33,949 bases of DNA from Fidelibacterota bacterium (GTDB taxonomy: Bacteria > Fidelibacterota > UBA8477 > JABMPR01): contig JABMOS010000049.1 in assembly GCA_013203185.1 (NCBI GenBank), positions 1 to 33,949 of the forward strand, in the 5' to 3' direction. Within the stretch, counting starts at the first letter, position 1. Each line of letters opens with the position of its first letter. This document shows positions 14,448 to 23,686 of this stretch, in pieces. The notes under the pieces were generated by a model. That model did not search any database, was not told where the DNA came from, and saw nothing but the letters and a program-made list of their open reading frames with translations. Made by a program: the position numbers and the translations under genes.

Positions 14448-15551
14448 ATGAAAAGGCTTAGACGAAACTCAACTCAACTATTTATCATCCTAAGTGGATT
14501 TCTGGTCCTGGGATGTAGCGGCATTCAGCATGGAAAAGATCTGGTTTTTAAACAGGTGGATCGTGGTCAACTGAAGGCCGACGCTGCGATGGCCTATCGT
14601 GCGGGCGATTTCTCAGAGGCGGGTGATTACTACAAAAAAGCACTGATCCACAATCAGGATGATGCCATTGTGGCCTATAATCTCGCCTGTTGTTATGCCT
14701 TACAGGGTGACGCGGTGAACGCTGGTCTTTTTGTCACATACGCTTTTGCCAATGGCTTTAGGCGAGTTGACGTTTTTGAGGGAGATAAAGATTTTGACTA
14801 TGTGCGTGATGATCCAGAATTCCAAAAGGCAACTGCTGATATTCAGCAGCGGATGAAATCAATTGGAAAGAAAGGATATGTGGCAGCACTCTCATTACTG
14901 CCATACCGAATACGATTCCCTGAAAATTATGATGCCAGCAAAAGTTATCCCCTTCTGGTGGGGATGCATGGGATGGGTGGCAATGCGGATGGCTTTGTTG
15001 CACAATACGATAAACTTGATAACCCCCAGATTATATATGTCACGCCTGAAGCTCCCTACCCATTGTCAATCAATGTAGGATCTCAGTGGCATACCCGTGC
15101 TTGGGCACCAATCAATGTGGGGAAAAAGGCGACGCTTGCCGGAGATGTTCTGGTAGGTGACTATATAATGAAAGCTATAAAGGCAATTTCAAACGAGCAT
15201 AAAATATCAGATGTTTACCTCATGGGATTTTCCCAGGGTGCCACCTACGCATACACCATCGGTTTACAGAATCCAGATATGATTAAGGGGGTCATCGGAT
15301 TTAGTGGTTATCTCATGGATATGGATGGTGACAAATCTATTCTTACCATGCAGGATATTGAGAATGCAAAAAAACTTCGGATCTTTATTGCCCATGGTAT
15401 AGGTGATGCAGCTGTGGAAGTGGAAACAGCTCGGGAACTGAAATCCATGTTTGAAGAGCATGGCTATGACCTCACATACAAGGAGTTCGAAGGACGTCAC
15501 AACCTCAAAGCCGATGTTTTCAACGAGGCAGTGGCTTGGATGCAATTATAG
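14448..15551 (+). CDS. Lipoprotein with TPR region and C-terminal alpha/beta-hydrolase (esterase) domain
   Basis: A 367-aa predicted lipoprotein. A signal peptide with lipobox LVLGC puts the lipid-modified cysteine at residue 23. Residues about 40-100 form one or two TPR-like repeats (AYRAGDFSEAGDYYKKAL, AYNLACCYALQGD). Residues about 150-367 form a phospholipase/carboxylesterase-type alpha/beta hydrolase. It contains the oxyanion HGMGG block (about 174), the nucleophile elbow GFSQG with Ser262, a likely acid Asp320 in HGIGD, and His351 in GRHNL. A ribosome site (AGAAGGGG) precedes the ATG. It is probably an envelope-anchored ester or peptide-ester hydrolase. It stands alone with its own terminator, and a LytTR-like site lies upstream. 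Confidence 0.85.
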   Translation: MKRLRRNSTQLFIILSGFLVLGCSGIQHGKDLVFKQVDRGQLKADAAMAYRAGDFSEAGDYYKKALIHNQDDAIVAYNLACCYALQGDAVNAGLFVTYAFANGFRRVDVFEGDKDFDYVRDDPEFQKATADIQQRMKSIGKKGYVAALSLLPYRIRFPENYDASKSYPLLVGMHGMGGNADGFVAQYDKLDNPQIIYVTPEAPYPLSINVGSQWHTRAWAPINVGKKATLAGDVLVGDYIMKAIKAISNEHKISDVYLMGFSQGATYAYTIGLQNPDMIKGVIGFSGYLMDMDGDKSILTMQDIENAKKLRIFIAHGIGDAAVEVETARELKSMFEEHGYDLTYKEFEGRHNLKADVFNEAVAWMQL

Positions 15552-15585
15552 ATTTTACGGGGTTCATTCTAGTCGGAATGAATAG

Positions 15586-15618
15586 AAGAAGCCACCTGCG
15601 GAGGTGGCTTCTTTGTTT
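15586..15618 (+). terminator. Rho-independent terminator after the esterase gene
   Basis: A perfect 10-bp stem GAAGCCACCT / AGGTGGCTTC with a GCGG loop is followed by TTTGTTT, 36 bp after the stop. It may also act weakly for recQ from the opposite side. Confidence 0.85.
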
Positions 15619-15635
15619 ATGATACAATTTCAAAA

Positions 15636-17813
15636 TTATGTGTTTTTCTGTTCGTTCGCCAGATAATGCAGACGAATGATTTTGAGTTCCTCGAAACTTA
15701 CTTCCTGTCCAAGCGCTTCGAACACGGGACGAAGCGTAAGCGTACCATATTGTTTAAACGCTTTGCAGACGTCACTTTGGATCCTGGAAGACAGCTGAGA
15801 AAGTTCAAGAAAATCAGAGTTGCCGCGCAGAACATTACCATCTAAGCAGTATTTATATAAATGATCCAGGACAGTTTTGTTTTGAACCTTAAATTCCTCT
15901 CTTAGCTCTTCTATTGTGGAGCCAGAATTGAATTTTTTCCCAACAACCTGATGGCGGGGTGTTCCAATGGTTTTAGATGAGGATGTGAGTTTCCCACTGG
16001 AGCCACCTTTGGGTTTTTCTGTCACCTGATTGACCTGACAGTATTCAGCGATTGTCTGCTTAAATGAAGACCCATATTTCACGAATTTAACTTTGCCAAC
16101 ACCATGCAATTCCAGCATCGCGGCTTCTGATTGAGGGAAATAGATCGCCATTTCAATCAATGTTTTATCGGGGAAGATCACATAAGGTGGTACATTAGAG
16201 CTATCAGCCAGGGTCTTGCGCAATTGCCTCAACAACTCAAATAGTTTAGAATCGTATGTTTGCTCTGTTTTAGTCTGAGGACGTTTTTTCTGCAGCTCTT
16301 CCATGGGTGCAGAGATATTTAGCTGGCCTCGAAGTACTTCCCAGGCTTTGGCAGTCAACTTGAGACTACCATGATGCATATCCTGGGTTAAGAGTCCCTT
16401 TTGTACAAACTGTCGCGAAAGATAAAACCATTCTGGTTTAGAAAAATCTTTCCCAATCCCATAGGTGGAGAGTTCCTGGTGACCAAACTTCTTCACTTTT
16501 TGAGATTTTGAACCACGAAGGATATCAATAATATGACCTGCGCCAAAAATTTGTTTAGAATGTTTGACACAGGATAAGAATTGTTGGGCAGGAATGGTTA
16601 CATCCCGAGATGCTTGATCCCCAGCCAAACAATTATCACACATACCACAGTTTGCGTCATTGTAAGTTTCGCCAAAATAGGTGAGCAGGGGAATGCGTCT
16701 GCAATCATTTGTTTCGGCAAGTCCAACTAGCGCATTTAATTGGGTATGAGCAACAACTTGCTCACTTTCTTTTTTTTGCCCAATAAAATATTTAATCTTT
16801 CTTATATCACCATATGCAAAGAGGAATAGACAGTCGGCTCGCAGGCCATCTCTACCTGCTCGTCCAATTTGCTGGTAATAACTTTCTATGTTACCCGGTA
16901 AATCGAAGTGTAAAACGAAACGGACATTTGGCTTATTGATACCCATCCCAAAGGCAATGGTTGCTACCATAATTTGAGTGTCATCACGAATAAAGCTAGC
17001 TTGATTTTGTTGGCGCACCTCAGATGAGAGGCCAGCGTGATAGGGCCGGACAGAATAACCTTCCCCTTGGAGAAATTCTGCCATTTCATCAACCTGCTTG
17101 CGGGAAAGACAATAGATGATGCCAGACTGGTCAGGGAATCTAGCAAGAAAATCGAGCGTTTGCTCAGCAGATTGGGATTTTTGCTTAATTTCCAGGAAAA
17201 GATTTTCTCGGTTAAAGCTAGCTACAAAACTAGCTGATTTATCAAAGCGCAGGGATTTTTGAATATCCTGCTGAACCCGTTGAGTTGCTGTCGCAGTCAA
17301 GGCCAGGCATACGGCCTGAGGAAATCGCTCCCTAAGATCCATAAGCTGGCGATATTCGGGACGAAAATCATGTCCCCATTCGCTGATACAGTGAGCTTCA
17401 TCAATAATAAAGGCGGCCACCTTTTGAGACTCAAGAAGTGCAAGCGTTCTCCCCATGAGCAGAGTCTCAGGAGCCAAATAAAGTAAGCGCGCTTTGCTTT
17501 GCTGTATGAGTTGAATATTTTTTTGATATTCGTCAGCTGATAGGGAGCTGTTTAGCATCAGGGCTTCAACACCCAGGGCTTCAAGTTGGTTGACTTGATC
17601 TTCCATCAAGGAAATCAAAGGTGAGACGACAATCGTTAGACCATCAAAGAGTAGGGCCGGTATTTGATAACAGAGCGACTTCCCACTTCCTGTAGGCATA
17701 ATACAGAGCGTATCTTTTTTTTTGAGGACATTCTCAATCACCTCTTTTTGCAAAGGGCGGAAGTCATCGTAACCGAAGATATCTTTTAAAATCTTTTGGG
17801 CTGCTTTAATCAT
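15636..17813 (-). CDS. recQ: ATP-dependent DNA helicase RecQ
   Basis: A 3'-5' superfamily 2 helicase in recombination and replication repair. The 725-aa protein has a helicase core with Walker A MPTGSGKS (Lys45), DEAH box (138-141), LALTATAT, and motif VI YYQQIGRAGRDG. The RQC zinc site uses Cys371, Cys389, Cys392 and Cys395. It also has an RQC winged helix (about 400-510), an HRDC domain (about 525-600) and a C-terminal helix-turn-helix of the HTH_40/RecQ-tail type (about 650-720). It is longer than E. coli RecQ (about 610 aa) because of the tail, a common variant in FCB bacteria. It is monocistronic. Confidence 0.95.
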   Translation of the reverse strand: MIKAAQKILKDIFGYDDFRPLQKEVIENVLKKKDTLCIMPTGSGKSLCYQIPALLFDGLTIVVSPLISLMEDQVNQLEALGVEALMLNSSLSADEYQKNIQLIQQSKARLLYLAPETLLMGRTLALLESQKVAAFIIDEAHCISEWGHDFRPEYRQLMDLRERFPQAVCLALTATATQRVQQDIQKSLRFDKSASFVASFNRENLFLEIKQKSQSAEQTLDFLARFPDQSGIIYCLSRKQVDEMAEFLQGEGYSVRPYHAGLSSEVRQQNQASFIRDDTQIMVATIAFGMGINKPNVRFVLHFDLPGNIESYYQQIGRAGRDGLRADCLFLFAYGDIRKIKYFIGQKKESEQVVAHTQLNALVGLAETNDCRRIPLLTYFGETYNDANCGMCDNCLAGDQASRDVTIPAQQFLSCVKHSKQIFGAGHIIDILRGSKSQKVKKFGHQELSTYGIGKDFSKPEWFYLSRQFVQKGLLTQDMHHGSLKLTAKAWEVLRGQLNISAPMEELQKKRPQTKTEQTYDSKLFELLRQLRKTLADSSNVPPYVIFPDKTLIEMAIYFPQSEAAMLELHGVGKVKFVKYGSSFKQTIAEYCQVNQVTEKPKGGSSGKLTSSSKTIGTPRHQVVGKKFNSGSTIEELREEFKVQNKTVLDHLYKYCLDGNVLRGNSDFLELSQLSSRIQSDVCKAFKQYGTLTLRPVFEALGQEVSFEELKIIRLHYLANEQKNT

Positions 17814-17899
17814 ACTTACTCATGATTTCCGGAAAACATGTTGTAGTTCAAACACATCAATCTGTTTCCTGGTTCTTTTATTTAATCCGACTGTATTTG

Positions 17900-17988
17900 G
17901 GGTTGGGCAGAAATGTATCACAAACTCCAGGATAATCACAGATGAAAAATGCAGAAATTTCTCGCTATTTAAAATTCCTGCACAACCC
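17900..17988. mobile_element. Possible 89-bp miniature inverted-repeat element
   Basis: GGGTTGGGCAGAAAT (17900-17914) is repeated in inverted form at 17974-17988 (ATTCCTGCACAACCC), 13 of 15 bases matching. This leaves an 89-bp element with no coding capacity. I cannot see a convincing target duplication. GGGTTGTGCA-like ends are typical in style of insertion-sequence termini, so a MITE-like remnant is a reasonable but unproven reading. Confidence 0.4.
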
Positions 17989-18030
17989 AGATTAATCATA
18001 TCTTTCCACTAAGCTAGATTCGCAGAAATC

Positions 18031-18108
18031 GTCTTGCTGAGGCTCTCGAAGCATGATGATTTCGTCTCGTATGGTTTTTCGAATAAACTTCGAGAGCCTC
18101 AGTGAGAC
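18031..18108. repeat. Long hairpin with 21-bp arms
   Basis: The left arm (18031-18051) and right arm (18088-18108) are inverted copies with 14 perfect inner pairs (TGAGGCTCTCGAAG) and an outer GTCT/AGAC, 19 of 21 matching. The loop is 36 nt. There is no T tract after either arm, so it is not a simple terminator. It lies in the repeat-rich gap between recQ and acnA and shares the CTTCGAGAGC word with the repeat region at 30704-30840. Confidence 0.65.
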
Positions 18109-18120
18109 AAACTTAAAAAG

Positions 18121-18249
18121 TCTTTGCGAGTGAAGCGAAGCAATCTCCAAACTCTTGGTTGGCGGATGGATGGAGATTTATCTCTCGTAGCTTCAGCATA
18201 GAGAGATCGCCACGTCGGTCTGCGACCTTCTCCCGAAGACCACGCAGGG
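18121..18249 (-). repeat. Dispersed extragenic repeat, copy A
   Basis: One of three copies of a family whose shared words, in plus-strand order, are GCGAAGCAATCTCC (here 18135-18148), CAAACTCTTGG, GAGATCGC (18213-18220) and CGAAGACC (18233-18240). This copy has extra sequence between the words. On the minus strand it begins directly after the stop codon (18250-18252) of the coding remnant at 18250-18333. Confidence 0.65.
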
Positions 18250-18333
18250 TTAATCCTTTCGTTGTTGTGCCTTTTCGTTCAGTTCGTCGAATTCCTGTAA
18301 GATGTTAAATGGCTGGCGGTATTGCAGACTGTC
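18250..18333 (-). pseudogene. Possible 3' remnant of a lost gene (serine-recombinase-like tail?)
   Basis: On the minus strand this reads as an open frame ending in TAA, with protein-like content including DSLQYRQPFNILQEFDELNE and then KAQQRKD. No start or upstream coding sequence exists; the frame runs straight into repeat copy B. The YRxPFNIL phrase reminds me of the last residues of large serine recombinases, but the fragment is too short for certainty. It could also be chance. Confidence 0.3.
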
Positions 18334-18418
18334 TTGCGAAGCAATCTCCCAATTCTTAGTCAGCAGATGGATCGAGATCGCGTCAGTCGTTTCACTCCTC
18401 CGCGAAGACCGCCTAGGA
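18334..18418 (-). repeat. Dispersed extragenic repeat, copy B
   Basis: This copy has GCGAAGCAATCTCC (18336-18349) identical to copy A, then CAATTCTTAG, GAGATCGCG (18374-18382) and CGCGAAGACC. It ends against the acnA stop codon, so on the minus strand it forms the immediate 3' flank of acnA. Confidence 0.65.
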
Positions 18419-21097
18419 TTAATCCAACAGTGATCTCATCACATACTGGAGGATCCCACCATGTCGATAGTATTCCAGCTCATTTGGAGTATCTATTCGG
18501 GTAACTGCAAAAAAGGAGAATTGACTGCCATCAGTTCTCGTACACTTCACTTCCAGTTCTTTCCCTGGTTTGAGTCCTTCTGAGATTCCAGCAATAGAGA
18601 AAGTTTCTTCACCCGACAGTCCTAGGCTGACTCGACCCTCTCCATCTTTGAACTGGAGAGGCAGGACACCCATGCCAATGAGGTTGCTACGGTGAATTCG
18701 TTCGAAACTTTCGGCAATTACAGCTTTAACACCCAGGAGATAGGTTCCTTTGGCTGCCCAGTCACGACTGGAGCCCGTTCCGTATTCTTTTCCAGCAATG
18801 ACCACCAGAGAAGTCCCTTCAGCCTTGTAGGCCATGGCACCATCATAAATAGTGGTGACATCACCTTCAGGTAACTTTTTGGTGAAACCACCTTCGGTAC
18901 CTGGAGCCAGAAGATTGCGTAGACGAATATTGGCAAAAGTTCCGCGCATCATGACTTCATGATTTCCACGTCGACTCCCATAAGAGTTGAAATCCTTTTT
19001 TTCGGTGCCATGGGCAATCAGGTATTTGCCAGCAGGTGAATCAGCACTGAAAGCTCCTGCTGGTGAAATATGATCTGTGGTTACGGAATCGCCGAGAAGA
19101 GCCAGAGCACGTGCATCACTGATGTCACTCAGAACCCCATGTTCACGTGTCATGCCCTCAAAAAAGGAAGGTTTACGGATATAAGTTGAGTCTGCTTCCC
19201 AATCGAAAGTGTTCCCTTCGGGAATGGTCAAAGCTTTCCAGGCAGCATCTCCACTAAACACATCGGCATATTTGCTAATAAACTGTTCAGGTTTTACAGC
19301 CAGGGCCACTGCCTCAGCAATCTCAGTAGAGCTTGGCCAGATGTCTTTCAGGAAAACATCATTGCCACTCTTGTCCTGACCAAGTGGCTCGGTGGCCAGA
19401 TCAATGTTCATGGTGCCTGCCAGAGCATAAGCCACTACCAGAGGAGGTGAAGCCAGATAATTGGCTTTCACATGGGGATTTACACGTCCTTCAAAATTAC
19501 GGTTTCCAGAAAGCACTGAGGTCACAACCAGATCACCGGCCTCCACTGCAGCAGAGACAGGAGCAGGTAGAGGGCCACTATTACCAATACAGGTGGTACA
19601 GCCATATCCTACCAGATTGAATTGCAGTTGGTCCAGGTAGGTTGATAGGCCAGCGGCATTCAGATAATCGGTGACTACTTTGGATCCAGGTGCCAGACTG
19701 GGTTTGACCCAGGGTTTAATATTGAGTCCTAATTCCACAGCTTTTTTTGCTACCAGACCAGCGCCAACCATTACATTTGGATTGGATGTATTGGTACAGG
19801 AGGTAATGGCAGCAATAACTACATCACCATCCTTAAGCTGATAGTCACTCCCAACAACATCTACAGCACCCTTGCTGGAACCCTTAAGGACTTCAAGGTC
19901 TCTGACCCATGTTGTCTTTGATTTGGACAATTCGATACGATCCTGTGGGCGCTTGGGGCCGGAGAGAGAGGGTACCACAGTATTCATGTCTAATTCGAGA
20001 TTGGCTGAATAAACTGCCTGATCTACACCAGCTTCATAAAACATCCCCTGGGCTTTGGTATAGGCTTCAACCAGAGCCACCTGCTCAGCATCACGACCAC
20101 TAAATTTTAGATAATTGATGGTTGCCACATTCACAGGGAAGTAGCCCATAGTGGCACCATATTCAGGTGCCATATTGGCGATGGTGGCCTGGTCCTCCAG
20201 GCTGAGATTGGCAATACCTTCACCATAAAATTCAACAAATTTTCCAACCACACCTGCTGCTCGGAGCATCTGTACTACTGTGAGTACCAGATCGGTTGCA
20301 GTCGTCCCTTCAGCCATTTTCCCCGTGAGCTTAAATCCCACAACCTGGGGGATGAGCATGGAAATGGGTTGTCCCAGCATAACGGCTTCGGCTTCAATTC
20401 CGCCTACACCCCATCCCAGAACTCCCAATCCATTAATCATGGTTGTATGAGAATCAGTACCTACCAGTGAATCAGGATAAATTTGAACACCGTCTTCAGT
20501 CTCTTTTTTGAAGACTACCTGGGCCAAATATTCCAGGTTGATCTGATGAATAATTCCTGTGTCTGGTGGTACGACACGAAAGTTCTCAAAAGCTTCCTGT
20601 CCCCAGCGCAGAAAGCCATAGCGTTCGCGGTTGCGTTCCATCTCTATGGTCGCATTGTCAGCAAAAGCACCTAGGCTGCCAAATTTGTCAACTTGCACGG
20701 AGTGATCAATGACCAGGTCTGCTGGTTGGAGAGGATTGATTTTATTGGGATTTCCACCAAGGTCGGACATGGTGTCCCGCATAACTGCAAGATCAACAAC
20801 AGCAGGAACACCTGTAAAATCCTGGAGGAGAACGCGACTGGGTCGTAACTGAATTTCATGTGATGGTGGCTTGTTGGCATCCCAATTTAAAACAGCTTCA
20901 ACATCTCCACTGGTCACGGTGACATCGTCTTCAAAGCGAAGCATATTTTCAAGCAACACTTTATGGGCGATGGGCAACTTGCTCAATTTGTCATCATTGT
21001 TCAGTTTTGAGAGAGAAAAATACTCGTATTCCTGGCCATTAAGCTGAAGTGTTGATCGCGTCTTAAAGCTATTTAAAGATTTGGATTTGTTTGCCAT
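18419..21097 (-). CDS. acnA: Aconitate hydratase, AcnA/IRP1 type
   Basis: Aconitase interconverts citrate and isocitrate in the TCA cycle. At 892 aa it matches the AcnA class. The 4Fe-4S cluster ligands are Cys434 ([10 protein letters not shown]), Cys500 and Cys503 ([15 protein letters not shown]). Other conserved blocks are [23 protein letters not shown] (about 211-233), the swivel-domain [12 protein letters not shown] and [14 protein letters not shown]. The start [14 protein letters not shown] fits the family. It is monocistronic on the minus strand. The divergent upstream gene encodes a likely anion/dicarboxylate transporter. Its 3' flank is a dispersed repeat rather than a clean terminator. 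Confidence 0.96.
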   Translation of the reverse strand: MANKSKSLNSFKTRSTLQLNGQEYEYFSLSKLNNDDKLSKLPIAHKVLLENMLRFEDDVTVTSGDVEAVLNWDANKPPSHEIQLRPSRVLLQDFTGVPAVVDLAVMRDTMSDLGGNPNKINPLQPADLVIDHSVQVDKFGSLGAFADNATIEMERNRERYGFLRWGQEAFENFRVVPPDTGIIHQINLEYLAQVVFKKETEDGVQIYPDSLVGTDSHTTMINGLGVLGWGVGGIEAEAVMLGQPISMLIPQVVGFKLTGKMAEGTTATDLVLTVVQMLRAAGVVGKFVEFYGEGIANLSLEDQATIANMAPEYGATMGYFPVNVATINYLKFSGRDAEQVALVEAYTKAQGMFYEAGVDQAVYSANLELDMNTVVPSLSGPKRPQDRIELSKSKTTWVRDLEVLKGSSKGAVDVVGSDYQLKDGDVVIAAITSCTNTSNPNVMVGAGLVAKKAVELGLNIKPWVKPSLAPGSKVVTDYLNAAGLSTYLDQLQFNLVGYGCTTCIGNSGPLPAPVSAAVEAGDLVVTSVLSGNRNFEGRVNPHVKANYLASPPLVVAYALAGTMNIDLATEPLGQDKSGNDVFLKDIWPSSTEIAEAVALAVKPEQFISKYADVFSGDAAWKALTIPEGNTFDWEADSTYIRKPSFFEGMTREHGVLSDISDARALALLGDSVTTDHISPAGAFSADSPAGKYLIAHGTEKKDFNSYGSRRGNHEVMMRGTFANIRLRNLLAPGTEGGFTKKLPEGDVTTIYDGAMAYKAEGTSLVVIAGKEYGTGSSRDWAAKGTYLLGVKAVIAESFERIHRSNLIGMGVLPLQFKDGEGRVSLGLSGEETFSIAGISEGLKPGKELEVKCTRTDGSQFSFFAVTRIDTPNELEYYRHGGILQYVMRSLLD

Positions 21098-21266
21098 GGA
21101 AACTCCTGAATTATATTTGATTGTACAAAGATATGACTGGGGAAAGATGATTATATTTTAAGTTACATTGCACCCAACAAACTAAGCTTTTGCTTGCCAA
21201 AATCAATTGACATCAGAAGCGGTTTTTGGAAATCCCCAGCCAATTAGCTTTAGTAAATTCAGGGTA

Positions 21267-21281
21267 ATCACATCATGTGAT
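21267..21281. promoter_or_regulatory. Palindrome in the acnA / SLC13 divergent region
   Basis: ATCACAT-C-ATGTGAT is a perfect 7+1+7 palindrome lying 75 bp before the TTG start of the first SLC13 gene and 170 bp from acnA. The shape fits a dimeric regulator site. The half-site order is the reverse of the CRP consensus, so I do not name a regulator. Confidence 0.35.
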
Positions 21282-21356
21282 GAATGGTTTCAATTTGATT
21301 GATTTAAGAGCATATTTAAGCCTTCATGTTTGAAATAGAAAAACAGGAATGTTAAG

Positions 21357-22757
21357 TTGACCATATACATTGATGTTTTGTTCTGGATGCGCCAGAAAAG
21401 ATGGTTCCTCATTGCCATTGCATATGGTCTTGTTATGCATTTTGGTGTGACACCTCCAGTAGACCTCAATCCAGCAGCTTTTGATGCGCTCATTATCATC
21501 TCAATGGCGCTAATCCTCATAATTACCGAGCCATTGCCTCTCCCTGCCATTGCCATGTTTATGTTGTTTATGCAAGTAGTTCTGGGGATTGACACCGCCA
21601 ATAATGTGGCATCTTCGTTTATGAACGATGCTGTCTTCTTTATCATGGGTTCTCTCATGCTGGCAGTGGCTATCGTGAGCCAGGGGCTGGATAAACGATT
21701 GGCCCTGGCCATCATATACCTGACAGGACATAAAACCTGGCGAATTATCGCCGGATTCACTGCAATTTCAGCCATCCTGGCTTCGTTTATCGGTGAGCAC
21801 ACCGTTGCAGCCATGATGATGCCCGTGGGGCTTACCCTGGTGAGATATGCCCATAAAGACCCTAAAAAGGTTGCAGGTCTTACCGCCGCACTGCTCTTTT
21901 CCATTGCCTATGGGGCAACCGTTGGGTCCATTGGAACCCCCTCTGGAGGTGGACGCAATGTGATCATGATGAATTACTGGGCTGAATTTGGAGCTGGTTC
22001 TGTGACCTATCTGGAATGGATAAAATATGTCTATCCCATGGTGCTGATCCAAATACCCTTCACCGTCCTCATTTTGCTATGGACCTTTAAACCAGAACAA
22101 AACAATCTGGATTCAGCGGTTCGAAAGCTGGTGATTGATGTGGCCCATGCTGGCAAGATCAAGGGGCGTGAATGGCTGGCCATTTTCCTGTTTATTCTGG
22201 TTTTTCTAGGGTGGGTCTTTCTCAGCGAGGATTTTGGGCTTGGAATCATCGCTCTTCTTGGTGTTTTCCTGTATCTGGCTTTTGGGCTGGTGGAGTGGCA
22301 GGAACTAAATCGGAAGACCAACTGGGGTGTCATCCTGCTTTTTGGTGCAGCAATATCCATAGGAATTCAGATGAATGACACTGGTGCTGCGCAGTGGATA
22401 GCTCAGGTGATCATCCACAATTTGAGTAAAGTTATAGATAATCCAGCAGTGCTTCAGGGAAGCGTATCGGTTCTGCTCACAGGCATTATGTCAAATATTT
22501 TAAGCAGTTCAGCAACAGTTGCTGTTGTGGGTCCCATTGTACTTGATCTGGGAGGAGATAAAATTCTCATCGGATATGCCACAGCCATTGCTTCTGCCTT
22601 TGGCTATTTCACTGCTGTAGCCGCCCCGGCCTGTACCATTATCTACTCCAGTGGGCTGGTGAAATCAAAAGACTTTTTACGAGCGGGCTGGAAAATGGGG
22701 TTTTTATCCCTTGTTAGCCTCCTCGGTTTATCCTTATTATGGTGGCCATTATTATGA
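21357..22757 (+). CDS. SLC13/DASS-family anion symporter (first copy)
   Basis: A 466-aa polytopic membrane protein of the divalent anion:Na+ symporter family (di/tricarboxylate or sulfate), with about 11-12 helices. The paired family motifs are GATVGSIGTPSGGGRNVIMM (about residues 182-201) and SNILSSSATVAVVGP (about 380-394). The start is a TTG: its N-terminus MTIYIDVLFWMRQKRW aligns residue for residue with the ATG start of the paralogue at 23687, and AGGAAT lies upstream. The stop overlaps the Usp gene start (ATGA). Substrate cannot be read; aconitase next door makes a TCA acid tempting but unproven. Confidence 0.88.
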   Translation: MTIYIDVLFWMRQKRWFLIAIAYGLVMHFGVTPPVDLNPAAFDALIIISMALILIITEPLPLPAIAMFMLFMQVVLGIDTANNVASSFMNDAVFFIMGSLMLAVAIVSQGLDKRLALAIIYLTGHKTWRIIAGFTAISAILASFIGEHTVAAMMMPVGLTLVRYAHKDPKKVAGLTAALLFSIAYGATVGSIGTPSGGGRNVIMMNYWAEFGAGSVTYLEWIKYVYPMVLIQIPFTVLILLWTFKPEQNNLDSAVRKLVIDVAHAGKIKGREWLAIFLFILVFLGWVFLSEDFGLGIIALLGVFLYLAFGLVEWQELNRKTNWGVILLFGAAISIGIQMNDTGAAQWIAQVIIHNLSKVIDNPAVLQGSVSVLLTGIMSNILSSSATVAVVGPIVLDLGGDKILIGYATAIASAFGYFTAVAAPACTIIYSSGLVKSKDFLRAGWKMGFLSLVSLLGLSLLWWPLL

Positions 22758-23674
22758 CAAAAAAGAAACCCTTAATCGATCCCAAATCACTCAAGTTTCT
22801 TACTGCAGTCAGTAGTGCTGAGTATTCCAAACCAACTCTGAAAATGGGTGCTCTCATTGCCTCTGTTTTTGATGCCAGTCTTGGGGTTGTCTATGTTGGG
22901 GAACGGGCCAGTGAGTTCCATGGTAGCGCTGTCAACCTGACTCGAACGAATCTGGATAACTGGAATATTATTCATCCTGGCCTCGAAGTTCTGGAGTGGG
23001 CACTGGACGAATTGAAAAAATTATCTCCTGAAAATAAGGAGCTGGCTAAAATTCAATTCAATCCAGATCATGTCTATGAAGAGGATGGTCGTGTCAGAGT
23101 GATTCTCCCTGAGGAAAAAGGCTGCCGAATAGAGTTGGTCCTGAGAGAAGGGGAGTTGGTTGACCAAATGCGCAAGGAAATCCAACTGGAGAGTTACGAT
23201 CTCGCCATTATTGGTGGCAGTCAGAACAAACGACATCTTGCACATTCGCTGATCCAATATCTACCCTCCTCCATATTTGTACTACAAAAATTAAATCCTC
23301 GCAAAAAATACAAGCTATTACTTCTGGTTGATGATTCAGCAGCCACACGCAAGTCCGTGGAGTGGGGTGCTCTGATTGCCGAAAAATTGGGATGGCCTGT
23401 TAGAACCCTTACTGTATCGAAAACTATACGGTTTGGGGCAGGGTATCAAGGTGCTGCAGATAAGGCAAAAGCCTACTTTGATTCCCGAGGTATTGAAGTC
23501 GAACAATTTTTCCTCACTGGCGATCCTGTAAGAACTTTCGTGGAGTTTGCCGGAGACAATCACTTCGTTATCATGGGTGCGTCAACTCTGAATCCCATTA
23601 AGCAACTCTTGTTTGGAAGTAAACCCATCAAGACACTGGAACAAAGTGATGCTCCTATTCTGATCGTCCGATAG
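22754..23674 (+). CDS. Universal stress protein (UspA-like) between two transporter genes
   Basis: A 306-aa cytoplasmic protein. The C-terminal half (about residues 182-306) is a clear Usp domain: YKLLLLVDDSAATRKSVEWG at its start and MGASTLNPIKQLLFGSKP near its end, resembling the ATP-binding G-2x-G-9x-G(S/T) motif. The N-terminal half is a more divergent Usp-like domain (VSSAEYSKPTLKMGALIASV, then LAIIGGSQNKRHLAHSL), making a tandem-Usp protein. I chose the ATG at 22754, which overlaps the previous stop as ATGA; the ATG at 22739 would overlap by 19 bp. The next SLC13 gene starts 12 bp downstream, so all three form one operon. Usp proteins linked to transporters often regulate them; that is inference here. 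Confidence 0.82.
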   Translation: MTKKKPLIDPKSLKFLTAVSSAEYSKPTLKMGALIASVFDASLGVVYVGERASEFHGSAVNLTRTNLDNWNIIHPGLEVLEWALDELKKLSPENKELAKIQFNPDHVYEEDGRVRVILPEEKGCRIELVLREGELVDQMRKEIQLESYDLAIIGGSQNKRHLAHSLIQYLPSSIFVLQKLNPRKKYKLLLLVDDSAATRKSVEWGALIAEKLGWPVRTLTVSKTIRFGAGYQGAADKAKAYFDSRGIEVEQFFLTGDPVRTFVEFAGDNHFVIMGASTLNPIKQLLFGSKPIKTLEQSDAPILIVR

Positions 23675-23686
23675 CAGACCACATCA

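Noticed and set aside
17814-18418. A CRISPR array or intact insertion sequence in the 600-bp recQ-acnA gap
   Set aside because: The repeats are too few, unevenly spaced and too diverged for CRISPR, and no transposase frame exists.
21290-21904. 204-codon minus-strand open frame over the start of the first SLC13 gene
   Set aside because: The opposite strand encodes a well-conserved transporter; the minus-strand protein is low-complexity and unrecognised.
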